From: BOKV01 sp041397525
GTDB lineage: Bacteria > Pseudomonadota > Alphaproteobacteria > Rhizobiales > Rhizobiaceae
Length of the DNA: 64,000 bases
NCBI GenBank assembly: GCA_041397525.1
Contig: JAWKWL010000005.1
Span: 186,001-250,000, forward strand
Direction of reading: 5' to 3'
This document shows positions 1 through 6,696 of this stretch, piece by piece. The stretch's first letter is position 1. The number at the start of each line of letters is the position of its first letter. The notes beneath the pieces were generated by a model. The model worked only from the letters and a program-made list of their open reading frames with translations, had not been told where the DNA came from and did no database searches. The position numbers and the translations under genes were made by a program.

Positions 1-35
1 AAGCGAATGGCGATGAGGTTCGCGAATTCAGTCAT
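1..35 (-). CDS. possible 5' end of a gene leaving the window
   Basis: An ATG at position 35 on the minus strand opens a frame reading MTEFANLIAIR before the window edge. The short stretch resembles the start of DUF1800-family proteins, whose N-terminus often contains an Ala-Ile-Arg-Phe-Gly run, but eleven residues cannot establish this. It would be transcribed away from the minus-strand gene at 125-433 in the same direction. The call rests on the start codon and the absence of a better explanation for the edge. Confidence 0.25.
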   Translation of the reverse strand, partial: MTEFANLIAIR

Positions 36-124
36 GCGCCAACCCTACGCAACTTCGCCGCGTCAAGGAAGCCATCTGTCAGTTCTGTCTGGCAAATTTG
101 ACGTGATCGATGGGTCAGGGATGG

Positions 125-433
125 TTATTGGAGCGTGCGAATGGTTGCAAAGCGGCCTTCATTTTCCATCTGCGAAAGTTTCTCGACCAGCTTTCGGGAC
201 CAGGCCTGACCAGTGTGCGAGACGAGTTCCTCGATTGCGGCGCAAACAATTGCTTCCGCTAGGATTTCGGGTTCGATGCCGGCTTCCATGCCTTCGTCCC
301 ACGCTCCTGCCAGCAGGTCGCGCGCTACCAGCTGCTTCTCCTCACGGATCAGCCGCGCAAGTTCCTGCCTTTCATCCGATTCAATCATTTCCGCAACATG
401 CCTTCCTGAAAGCTCTCCCCGCACCATTTCCAT
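125..433 (-). CDS. small conserved hypothetical protein
   Basis: A 102-residue acidic soluble protein with no signal peptide or membrane segment. It is largely helical by composition, with charged runs near residues 20-35 and a C-terminal half rich in Glu, Ala and Ile. The frame keeps the GC-rich codon pattern of neighbouring genes, while the opposite-strand ORFs over it are Arg/Ser/Pro rich and look like shadows. I do not recognise a family. It is followed by the possible partial gene at 1-35 and preceded by the TIGR02301 gene on the same strand. An alternative ATG lies two codons in, at 427. Confidence 0.7.
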   Translation of the reverse strand: MEMVRGELSGRHVAEMIESDERQELARLIREEKQLVARDLLAGAWDEGMEAGIEPEILAEAIVCAAIEELVSHTGQAWSRKLVEKLSQMENEGRFATIRTLQ

Positions 434-492
434 AAACGTTTTTGATGCCGGTTGGTATTAATCCTTGTAAATTGGTTAACGTCGCAAAATAT

Positions 493-966
493 TCATTGGC
501 CGTAGCGACCGGGAATTTCTGCCGCCAGACGCGTCGCCTGCCGCAAATAGCGATTGGCAGCCTCCGCAGCCGTGTCGGTGCATTCACGATGAATTTCCTG
601 ATAGCCACGAAAGCCGCGGTTGAAGCGTGAAATCAACTTGGCCTTCCGGGTCTCGTCCGGCTCTTCCTTCTCGATCAGTTGCTGCATTTCATCGCGCCAC
701 AGCGAGCCTTCCTTGGCACCGCAAAGTTCGCGCAGGTAGTGCAGGGCACCGAGAATTTCGGCAAGGCGCATCATCGTTTCATCATAGGCGGGCGGCAGGC
801 TGCGAATTTCCGGCTTGTCGGCAGGAGCCTCCTCCGGCTTTTCCTTTGTTGCAGGATCAACCTTGATCACGGCTTGCGAAAGCGCATTGCCGCCCGACAT
901 TGCCAGGGAGAGAACAAACAGTAGCGTCAAGAAAGTCGGTTTTGACCTGGTGCCGGGGAAGTTCAT
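493..966 (-). CDS. TIGR02301 family exported protein
   Basis: A 157-residue protein with an N-terminal signal peptide (basic start, hydrophobic core around residues 10-25, cleavage probably near ALSQA). A Pro/Glu/Lys-rich linker follows, then a helical domain with two cysteines (in the ELCGAKEGS stretch and in HRECTDTA) that could form a disulfide. The pattern matches the TIGR02301 family of uncharacterised periplasmic proteins found mainly in Rhizobiales. The open frame begins at a TTG at 969, but the ATG one codon later at 966 is preferred. Function is unknown. Confidence 0.8.
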   Translation of the reverse strand: MNFPGTRSKPTFLTLLFVLSLAMSGGNALSQAVIKVDPATKEKPEEAPADKPEIRSLPPAYDETMMRLAEILGALHYLRELCGAKEGSLWRDEMQQLIEKEEPDETRKAKLISRFNRGFRGYQEIHRECTDTAAEAANRYLRQATRLAAEIPGRYGQ

Positions 967-1027
967 CAAAATGTTCCGATTGGTGGCGGCACTATAATGT
1001 TCCCGCCCTCAGGTGCAAGGTTTTGTC

Positions 1028-1456
1028 TCAAAGGGGCACCTTGAGCGCATCACGACATCTCGCGATGATGGCTTCGCAGTTCGGCGTTGTCTCGAGGTCG
1101 GAAATCCCGTCCAGCGCATGAAATCTTGCTTCGAGCGCATCATCGCCGGCCACAGGCTCGCCATCCGGCGAAAACCCTGCATGCACTGCCAGCACGAAAT
1201 GCGCGGTCACCATGCCATTTCCATCCCGGCGGATAGGTTCGAAAATTTCCACCAATTTCAGCTCCGTAGGGACAGGACACAACCCCGTTTCCTCGAAGAC
1301 TTCGCGCACCGCCGCCTCAAGGATCGTCTCTCCCGGCTCATGGCTGCCGCCGGGCAACGACCACGTGCCCTTGAACGGTTCCTTGCCCCGCTTTACCAGC
1401 AACACTGTGTCTTTGCGAAACAGCGCAACGGAAACACCACTTCTGGGCAAGACCAT
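1028..1456 (-). CDS. Nudix hydrolase
   Basis: A 142-residue member of the Nudix superfamily, which hydrolyses nucleoside diphosphates linked to another group, using a divalent metal. The complete Nudix box lies at residues 37-59 (Gly37, Glu43, Arg51, Glu52, Glu55, Glu56, Gly58). The N-terminal strand and the short overall length fit MutT/ADP-ribose-pyrophosphatase-like members, but the substrate cannot be read from the sequence. The frame opens at a TTG at 1474. The ATG at 1456 is chosen because an AGAGGA Shine-Dalgarno site sits about eight bases upstream. It is divergent from the SRAP gene at 1517, with only 60 bases between the starts. Confidence 0.88.
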   Translation of the reverse strand: MVLPRSGVSVALFRKDTVLLVKRGKEPFKGTWSLPGGSHEPGETILEAAVREVFEETGLCPVPTELKLVEIFEPIRRDGNGMVTAHFVLAVHAGFSPDGEPVAGDDALEARFHALDGISDLETTPNCEAIIARCRDALKVPL

Positions 1457-1516
1457 GGACGCTGTCCTCTTCAAGCTTTAGGTTTGCGGGATTCACCACC
1501 TGACGGGGGACATGGA

Positions 1517-2296
1517 ATGTGCGGCAGGTTTTCGTTGACGGCAAGCCCTGAAGAGGTCGCGGACCTGTTGGGGCTGGATGATCTTGAGCCATTTCCCCCA
1601 CGCTACAACATTGCCCCGACCCAGCCGGCGTTGATGATCTGCAATGCGCCATCCGGAAAGCGCGAGGGTGTGCTGGTCCGCTGGGGGCTGGTGCCGTCCT
1701 GGGTAAAGGATCCCGCCGATTTCACGCTTCTGCTCAATGCGCGCTCCGAAACGGCAGCAACCAAACCATCGTTTCGCAATGCCATGCGTCATCGCCGAAC
1801 CCTGATCCCTGCATCAGGCTTTTATGAATGGTACCGCCCAGCCGACAAGAAGGCACCACGGCAGGCCTACTGGATCAGGCCGACGCATGGCGGCATTGTC
1901 TGCTTTGGTGGCCTGATGGAAACCTGGGCCTCGAAGGACGGCTCCGAAATCGATTCCGGCGCGATCCTCACCACCTCCGCCAATGATGCCATTTCCCGTA
2001 TCCATGATCGCATGCCCGTCGTTATCAAGCCGCAGGATTTCGAGCGCTGGCTTGATTGCAGGACACAGGAACCGCGCGATGTTGCAGACCTGATGCAGCC
2101 TGTGGAGAGCAGCTATTTCGAGGCGATCCCCATCGGCGACAAGGTCAACAAGGTTGCCAATTCCGGTCCCGATATCCAGCAACGGGTTGATCCTGTTTCG
2201 GGTCCCCTTGCCGAATCTGCTGTGAAATCCGACAAGCCGGGGACGCCGGAAGAAAAGCCCGCCAAATCCGATACCAGTCAACTCAAGCTCTTCTGA
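1517..2296 (+). CDS. SRAP/YedK family DNA-protein crosslink protein
   Basis: A 259-residue SOS response-associated peptidase domain protein (YedK/HMCES family). Family members shield abasic sites in single-stranded DNA by forming a covalent thiazolidine through Cys2. All key residues are present: Cys2, Asn31 in RYNIAPTQ, Glu104 in SGFYEW and His163 in RIHDRMPV. The open frame extends far upstream to 1013, across the antisense of the Nudix gene, but the start must be the ATG at 1517 because the catalytic Cys has to follow the initiator Met. The last 40 or so residues are Lys/Pro/Ser rich and probably disordered. LysE follows 11 bases downstream. Confidence 0.93.
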   Translation: MCGRFSLTASPEEVADLLGLDDLEPFPPRYNIAPTQPALMICNAPSGKREGVLVRWGLVPSWVKDPADFTLLLNARSETAATKPSFRNAMRHRRTLIPASGFYEWYRPADKKAPRQAYWIRPTHGGIVCFGGLMETWASKDGSEIDSGAILTTSANDAISRIHDRMPVVIKPQDFERWLDCRTQEPRDVADLMQPVESSYFEAIPIGDKVNKVANSGPDIQQRVDPVSGPLAESAVKSDKPGTPEEKPAKSDTSQLKLF

Positions 2297-2307
2297 AACT
2301 CATCCAA

Positions 2308-2922
2308 ATGCTGATTGCACCATTTCTCTCGGGCTTTGCGCTCGGTGCTTCCCTCATCATCGCCATTGGAGCGCAAAACGCTTTCATCCTGCGGATGGGA
2401 CTGATCCGCAGCCATGTATTCATGTTGTGCCTGGTTTGCGCGCTGTCCGATGCGGTACTCATTGCGCTGGGAGTTGCCGGCATGGGCGCAGTCGTGTCCG
2501 CTCAGCCGCTATTGCTCAAGGCCATAGCGCTTGCAGGTGCCATATTCCTGTTTTCCTATGCCATCCTGTCGGCAAGGCGCGCGTTCCGGCCCGATGCGCT
2601 TGTGCCTTCACAACGCCAGTCCATGCCCTTGCGTGCAGCCTTGGCAATCTGCCTGGCGCTGACCTGGCTCAACCCGCATGTCTATCTTGATACGGTCATG
2701 CTGATCGGTGCGTTTTCCACTGCGCATGAAGGCGACGCCCGCCTGGCCTTTGCGGTCGGGGCCGTGTCATCGTCCTTCGCCTGGTTTTTTGGCCTTGGCT
2801 ATGGCGCGCGCCTGCTCGCCCCGCTTTTTGCAAGGCAGGTGGCATGGCGGATATTGGATAGCTTCATCGCTGCCGTGATGGCGGCGCTCAGCCTATCCCT
2901 GCTGCGTGAAGTTTTCGCGTGA
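2308..2922 (+). CDS. LysE/ArgO family amino-acid exporter
   Basis: A 204-residue inner-membrane protein with about six hydrophobic segments and the N-terminal signature typical of LysE/ArgO exporters (GAQNAFILRMGL at about residues 22-33). The family exports basic amino acids such as lysine and arginine. The central loop at about residues 90-115 is basic and carries the usual WLNPHVYLD motif at about 127-135. It follows the SRAP gene by 11 bases and probably shares its transcript. Its 3' end overlaps the convergent 68-residue gene by 30 bases. Substrate is inferred from family only. Confidence 0.88.
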   Translation: MLIAPFLSGFALGASLIIAIGAQNAFILRMGLIRSHVFMLCLVCALSDAVLIALGVAGMGAVVSAQPLLLKAIALAGAIFLFSYAILSARRAFRPDALVPSQRQSMPLRAALAICLALTWLNPHVYLDTVMLIGAFSTAHEGDARLAFAVGAVSSSFAWFFGLGYGARLLAPLFARQVAWRILDSFIAAVMAALSLSLLREVFA

Positions 2923-3099
2923 GGCAGCCTCTGCCATCCAGCCGAACTGGCTGGCGCTCTGTGCCTGTCCGGCCTGCTGCTGAGGCAGGGTCTTGGCTGC
3001 TGCAACGGCGGCAATACCGATCTTGCGATAGCGGCCAATAAGGGCGGTTTCGCGGTCGATCTCGTTGCGGGAGCGGAAACCGGTAGTGCTATGCGACAT
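2893..3099 (-). CDS. small conserved protein, unknown function
   Basis: A 68-residue ORF beginning MSHSTTGFRSR, with an Ala-rich amphipathic stretch (residues 27-45) and a Gln-rich tail. Codon use matches the surrounding genes (GC-rich third positions, no Arg/Ser excess), which argues for a real gene. An AGGAA Shine-Dalgarno site lies nine bases before the ATG, and an AT-rich TATTTTAAATAGAAT stretch about 40 bases upstream could hold a -10 box. Its 3' end overlaps the end of the LysE gene on the other strand. No membrane segment or known motif is visible. Confidence 0.62.
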   Translation of the reverse strand: MSHSTTGFRSRNEIDRETALIGRYRKIGIAAVAAAKTLPQQQAGQAQSASQFGWMAEAASRENFTQQG

Positions 3100-3270
3100 T
3101 GGGGGCGTTCCTGATAGACGCGATTCTATTTAAAATACGCCTGTTCGGCTGTACCGCTGCGCAGAAAACGACCAATCTGGGCAAATCTTGGGCAGAGTTT
3201 CCAAAAAACTGTTCCTGAACGGATTGCTGTTGTCTTTGTTGCATCACTGTCACGATGACACCGAACAGCA

Positions 3271-3300
3271 TTGACGCTGCGCCCGGTTTTGCGCCATAAC
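3271..3300 (+). promoter_or_regulatory. predicted sigma-70 promoter of the cysS leader
   Basis: A TTGACG -35 box at 3271-3276 is followed after 18 bases by CATAAC at 3295-3300. Transcription would begin about six to eight bases later, at 3306-3308, which is at or next to the ATG of the Cys-rich ORF. That ORF would then be translated without a 5' leader. The -35 is close to consensus and the -10 is moderate. Confidence 0.5.
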
Positions 3301-3307
3301 GCCGTCA

Positions 3308-3367
3308 ATGGACACGACCTTTACCGCCCAGTGCGGCTGCTGCAACATCTGCACCATTATTGACTAG
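3308..3367 (+). CDS. cysteine-rich leader peptide ORF upstream of cysS
   Basis: A 19-codon ORF, MDTTFTAQCGCCNICTIID, with four Cys codons in seven (9, 11, 12, 15). It is too short for routine gene finding. It lies 93 bases upstream of the cysS ATG on the same strand, and its ATG coincides with the start site predicted from the TTGACG/CATAAC promoter; no Shine-Dalgarno site precedes it. Downstream, two copies of TCCGG (3378-3382 and 3417-3421) can compete for CCGGA at 3426-3430, just ahead of the cysS ribosome-binding region. Together these suggest a leader peptide that couples Cys-tRNA supply to cysS expression. Function is inferred; a metal-sensing uORF is the main alternative. Confidence 0.55.
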   Translation: MDTTFTAQCGCCNICTIID

Positions 3368-3377
3368 CAAAAGCTGG

Positions 3378-3430
3378 TCCGGTCGTTCATTTCCCTTTAT
3401 GCGAAAAATGAGACGCTCCGGCCCGCCGGA
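3378..3430 (+). promoter_or_regulatory. possible attenuator-like stem-loops before cysS
   Basis: Between the Cys-rich ORF and cysS, TCCGG at 3417-3421 pairs with CCGGA at 3426-3430 around a CCCG loop. An identical TCCGG at 3378-3382 could pair with the same CCGGA instead. A second weak stem forms between TCATTT (3388-3393) and AAATGA (3406-3411). There is no run of T after any stem, so control by translation or by Rho is more plausible than intrinsic termination. The stems are short and could be chance. Confidence 0.3.
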
Positions 3431-3460
3431 AACGTGAATTTGCATTATCGAGGCAAGACG

Positions 3461-4867
3461 ATGAGCGAACTGAAGATTTACAACACGCTGACCCGCAGCA
3501 AGGAGGTTTTCAAACCCATCGATGCGGACAATGTCCGCATGTATGTCTGCGGGCCGACGGTCTATGACTTCGCCCATATCGGCAATGCCCGCCCGGCAAT
3601 CGTGTTCGACGTGCTGTACCGCCTGCTGCGCCACCGCTATGGCGCGGATCACGTCACCTATGTCCGCAACATCACCGACGTCGATGACAAGATCAATGCG
3701 CGCGCGCTGCGCGATTTTGGCGAAAGGATTTCATCGGGCGAAATGACGCTGAACGAGGCCATTCGCCAGGTCACGGAAAAGACCGCCAACCAGTATCACA
3801 AGGATGTCGCAGCACTTGGCTGCCTGCCACCCACTGTCGAGCCGCGCGCCACAGAGCATATCGATGGCATGGTCGCGATGATCCAGGACCTGATCAACCG
3901 GGGGCATGCCTATCTTGCGACCGGCAGCGAGGGCAGGGAAGTGCTGTTCGATGTCACGTCCATGCCGGACTATGGCTCGCTGTCAAAGCGCAATCTTGAC
4001 GACCAGCAGGCCGGCGCGCGCGTGGCTGTGGAGGCGCACAAGAAGAACCCGGCCGATTTCGTGCTCTGGAAGGAATCCTCCGCCAGCGAACCAGGCTGGG
4101 AAGGTGCCTTCGACTGGAAGGGCGATCATGTCCATATCCATGGCCGTCCCGGCTGGCATATCGAATGCTCGGTCATGTCAAAGGCACATCTGGGCGAAGT
4201 GTTCGACATTCATGGCGGTGGGCTCGATCTCATCTTCCCGCATCATGAAAACGAGATTGCCCAGTCGCGCTGCGCCCATGGCAGCGAAGTGATGGCGAAC
4301 TACTGGATGCATAACGGCTTCCTGCAGGTCGAGGGCAAGAAGATGTCGAAGTCCGACGGCAACTTTGTCACCATCCACGAGCTTCTGGAAACGGAAAAGT
4401 TTGGTGGGCGGAAATGGCCGGGCGAAGTGCTGCGTCTGGCCATGCTGATGACGCATTACCGCGAGCCGATCGATTTCAGTGTGCGCAGGCTGGAGGAGGC
4501 AAGCAACCTTGCCGCAAGAACATTCAGGCGGCTGGATGCTGATGGCTCCGGAGATCTGTCAGCAGTAGTTTCAGCCCTGCAGGATGATCTCAACACGGTT
4601 GCCGCGATCCAGGAGCTTCCCTCACTTTCCGGCAGCAAACTTGCTGAAGCGCTGAACCTGTTGGGCATCACCGAAACCAGCCAGAACATCGCGGAGCCGT
4701 CCGAGTTGGAACCGATGATCTCCAGACGCCTTGCATGCCTCAGCGAAAAAAACTTCGCGGAAGCTGACCACATCCGCGACGAACTGGCAGCACAAGGCAT
4801 CCAGTTGATGGACTACAAGGATCCCGAAACCGGCGAGCGCAAGACCCGCTGGGAGGTGAAGCGCTGA
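3461..4867 (+). CDS. cysS: cysteinyl-tRNA synthetase
   Basis: A 468-residue class I aminoacyl-tRNA synthetase that charges tRNA-Cys. The HIGH-type motif reads HIGNARP at about residues 37-43, following the zinc-ligand Cys in YVCGPTVYD. Further zinc ligands appear in HIECSVM and in HGGGLDLIFPHHENEIAQS, and the KMSKS loop reads GKKMSKSDGN at about 290-299. Length is normal. The frame opens at a GTG at 3434, but the ATG at 3461 with GAGG about eight bases upstream matches the usual MSELKIYNTL start. A Cys-rich mini-ORF and possible stem-loops precede it. The vapBC module follows with its own apparent operator. Confidence 0.97.
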   Translation: MSELKIYNTLTRSKEVFKPIDADNVRMYVCGPTVYDFAHIGNARPAIVFDVLYRLLRHRYGADHVTYVRNITDVDDKINARALRDFGERISSGEMTLNEAIRQVTEKTANQYHKDVAALGCLPPTVEPRATEHIDGMVAMIQDLINRGHAYLATGSEGREVLFDVTSMPDYGSLSKRNLDDQQAGARVAVEAHKKNPADFVLWKESSASEPGWEGAFDWKGDHVHIHGRPGWHIECSVMSKAHLGEVFDIHGGGLDLIFPHHENEIAQSRCAHGSEVMANYWMHNGFLQVEGKKMSKSDGNFVTIHELLETEKFGGRKWPGEVLRLAMLMTHYREPIDFSVRRLEEASNLAARTFRRLDADGSGDLSAVVSALQDDLNTVAAIQELPSLSGSKLAEALNLLGITETSQNIAEPSELEPMISRRLACLSEKNFAEADHIRDELAAQGIQLMDYKDPETGERKTRWEVKR

Positions 4868-4909
4868 GCCGGGTCGGGTTTGCCATTGCCACAATGTTGG
4901 CATATGTTA

Positions 4910-4921
4910 TGGCATATGCCA
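4910..4921. promoter_or_regulatory. palindromic operator candidate of vapBC
   Basis: The 12-base perfect palindrome TGGCATATGCCA sits 19 bases before the vapB start. A half copy, GGCATATG, lies 12 bases upstream at 4899-4906, giving two direct GGCATATG repeats. VapBC complexes normally repress their own promoter by binding such repeated palindromes through the VapB N-terminal domain. The placement over the likely promoter fits that scheme. Confidence 0.5.
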
Positions 4922-4939
4922 AACCCGGAGGGTCCATCA

Positions 4940-5179
4940 ATGGGAAATGAACGTCATGTGAAATTGTTCCGCAACGGTCGCAACCAGGCCGTGCGCATTC
5001 CCGTGGAGTTCGAGCTTCCCGGCAAGGATGCTATCATGCGCCGTGAGGGTGACAGGCTGATCATCGAGCCTGCCGCAAGGAAGGAGAGCTTCTCCGAATG
5101 GCTGGCAAGGCAGGAGCCGTTTCCCGATTTTCCTGATCTTGATGAAGGGACTCCGCCGCCCGAACCCGTGGAACTGTAA
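4940..5179 (+). CDS. vapB: VapB-type antitoxin (AbrB-like)
   Basis: A 79-residue protein whose first 50 residues form a SpoVT/AbrB swapped-hairpin DNA-binding domain (VKLFRNGRNQAVRIPVEF, then a second strand pair around RREGDRLIIEP). The C-terminal 30 residues are acidic and aromatic/Pro rich, typical of the segment that wraps and inhibits the VapC toxin. The ATG at 4940 is preceded by GGAGGG at ideal spacing; the longer frame from 4880 runs through the operator and is rejected. VapC starts eight bases after the stop, so the two are co-transcribed. Confidence 0.87.
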   Translation: MGNERHVKLFRNGRNQAVRIPVEFELPGKDAIMRREGDRLIIEPAARKESFSEWLARQEPFPDFPDLDEGTPPPEPVEL

Positions 5180-5186
5180 CCGCCAA

Positions 5187-5588
5187 ATGTTCATCCTCGA
5201 TACCAACGTGATTTCTGCGATGATCCGCGATCCCTCAGGTCCGGCCAGCCGCAAGGCGCATGAAACTGATCCCGAACAACTCGCGACCAGTGTCGTGGTG
5301 GCAGGTGAGATGCGTTTCGGTTATTTGCGCAAGGACGCCCCTGCCTTGAAGGCAAAGGTTGAAGCGGCATTGGCGGCTCTGATCGTGCTGCCGATTGAGG
5401 TAGGTGTGTCCTGCCATTACGGGTCCATCCAGGTGGAACTCGAACGTGCAGGCAGGCCTATCGGCAGCAATGACCTCTGGGTTGCCGCCCATGCGCGGGC
5501 ACTCGGGGCTACGCTGGTGACCAACAACATTCGTGAATTTTCGCGCGTGCCGGAACTGAAACTGGAAGACTGGACGGCCCTGCCATGA
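5187..5588 (+). CDS. vapC: VapC-type PIN-domain toxin
   Basis: A 133-residue PIN-domain ribonuclease, the toxin partner of VapB. The acidic metal-binding residues are visible: Asp5 in LDTN, Glu41 in VVAGEMRFG and Asp96 in GSNDLWVAAHA, with the final TLVTNNIREF segment also typical. Family members cleave tRNA or rRNA; the target cannot be predicted here. The ATG at 5187 follows vapB by eight bases. The stop overlaps the ATG of the next gene (ATGA), so the toxin is translationally coupled to a GFA-family gene, which is unusual for a stand-alone toxin-antitoxin cassette. Confidence 0.9.
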   Translation: MFILDTNVISAMIRDPSGPASRKAHETDPEQLATSVVVAGEMRFGYLRKDAPALKAKVEAALAALIVLPIEVGVSCHYGSIQVELERAGRPIGSNDLWVAAHARALGATLVTNNIREFSRVPELKLEDWTALP

Positions 5589-6061
5589 GCAAATCCCTAT
5601 CAGGTGGATGCCAGTGTGGCGCGGTACGGTTTCGCGTCAGCGGCGGTCCCGGCACCAGCTCCGTCTGCCATTGCCGCATGTGCCAGAAGGCGTCGTCAGC
5701 GCCCTATCTCGCGCTGGTCGGGCCGGGTGAAAACCCGGTGGATTGGACACGCGGCGAACCGTCCTGGTTCCAGTCATCCAACATGGCGCGGCGCGGCTTT
5801 TGCCATGCTTGCGGCACACCGCTCGCCTATGACGCGCCCGATGGCCTTGCCCTATGTGTCATCGCCTTTGACGATCCCGATGCTGTCGCGCCGACCATTG
5901 CCTACGGCATCGAGGGCAAGCGGCCATGGTGCGACGGGGTGCCTGACCTGCCGCAGCGCGTGACGATGGACGATATCGAGGCAGCACCGTTCCTTGACGG
6001 ACTGGTAAGCCTGCAGCATCCCGATCATGACACGGACAATTGGCCGGAGAACGCGAAATGA
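5585..6061 (+). CDS. GFA family zinc-binding protein (copy 1)
   Basis: A 158-residue GFA-domain protein, a family named after glutathione-dependent formaldehyde-activating enzyme. The two zinc sites are complete: Cys9 and Cys11 (CQCG), Cys28/Cys30/Cys33 (CHCRMC), and Cys73/Cys76 (CHACGTPL). Most members have unproven activity, and spontaneous glutathione-formaldehyde condensation makes the family name doubtful as a function. It overlaps vapC by four bases and the next GFA gene by four bases. The C-terminal motif HPDHDT-x-NWPE is shared with copy 2, indicating a local duplication. Confidence 0.88.
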   Translation: MSKSLSGGCQCGAVRFRVSGGPGTSSVCHCRMCQKASSAPYLALVGPGENPVDWTRGEPSWFQSSNMARRGFCHACGTPLAYDAPDGLALCVIAFDDPDAVAPTIAYGIEGKRPWCDGVPDLPQRVTMDDIEAAPFLDGLVSLQHPDHDTDNWPENAK

Positions 6062-6540
6062 CGGCAATGAAACTTTCGGGCGGCTGCCAGTGCGGCGCAG
6101 TCCGCTATCATATTGATGGCGAGGTCGAGAGCCCGCATCTGTGCCACTGTCGGATGTGCCAGAAGGCAGCAGGCAACTATTTCATGCCGCTGGCGTTCGT
6201 TCCCGGCGACGGCCTGAAAATGACCCGGGGTGAACCGTCCTGGTTCCAGTCGTCCGGGCCAGTGAGGAGGGGCTTTTGCTCAAATTGCGGCACGCCGCTT
6301 TTTTTTGACACGATGAGCTCCAATGGCGTTGCCGTGACGCTGGGAAGTCTCGATGATCCGTCGGCCATCGTTCCGCAAACCAATGACGGGGTGGAAGCAC
6401 GCGTGCCATTCCATGCAATTCTCGACGGCCTGCCGCCGACCATCACCACGCGCAGTGACTTGGTGGGCGGCGTTGCTTCGATCATCTCCACCAACCGGCA
6501 GCATCCCGATCATGACACTGCTGAATGGCCTGAAAAATGA
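6058..6540 (+). CDS. GFA family zinc-binding protein (copy 2)
   Basis: A 160-residue paralogue of the preceding gene, with the same layout: CQCG near residues 12-14, CHCRMC near 31-36, CSNCGTPL near 78-85 and the ending HPDHDTAEWPE. The shared string GEPSWFQSS and the similar length show a tandem duplication, now diverged in the middle third. The ATG at 6058 overlaps the previous stop as ATGA; the longer frame from 6040 is less likely. It also overlaps the following 40-codon ORF by four bases, so three or four genes form one tightly coupled unit. Confidence 0.88.
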   Translation: MTAMKLSGGCQCGAVRYHIDGEVESPHLCHCRMCQKAAGNYFMPLAFVPGDGLKMTRGEPSWFQSSGPVRRGFCSNCGTPLFFDTMSSNGVAVTLGSLDDPSAIVPQTNDGVEARVPFHAILDGLPPTITTRSDLVGGVASIISTNRQHPDHDTAEWPEK

Positions 6541-6659
6541 CTGCCCCCAACCCGAATACCCAAATGCCGAAATGGCTGTTCTACGGTCTCATCGCCAAGG
6601 GTGTGATCGTTGTTTGCATTGTGTTAGCGGTGCTGTGGTATGCCGGAATCCTGGGATGA
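6537..6659 (+). CDS. 40-residue single-span membrane peptide
   Basis: A short ORF that starts on an ATGA overlap with the GFA copy 2 stop. It encodes 40 residues: a polar Pro/Asn-rich N-terminus (MTAPNPNTQMPKW) followed by one hydrophobic helix rich in Val, Ile and Leu (about residues 14-38). The overlap and the clear membrane segment support a real gene, although it is below usual length cut-offs. It ends 37 bases before cimA. Because cimA belongs to isoleucine synthesis and the peptide is branched-chain rich, a leader-peptide role was considered, but the composition is also simply that of a membrane helix. Confidence 0.6.
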   Translation: MTAPNPNTQMPKWLFYGLIAKGVIVVCIVLAVLWYAGILG

Positions 6660-6696
6660 AGCCCGGGATGATTCTGGGCGAAACGGGACGATACGC

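Noticed and set aside
7..435. 142-codon plus-strand frame over the first gene
   Set aside because: Arg/Pro/Ser-rich shadow of the minus-strand gene at 125-433, with no ribosome site.
1013..1516. Upstream extension of the SRAP frame
   Set aside because: It is antisense to the Nudix gene, and the SRAP catalytic Cys must be residue 2.
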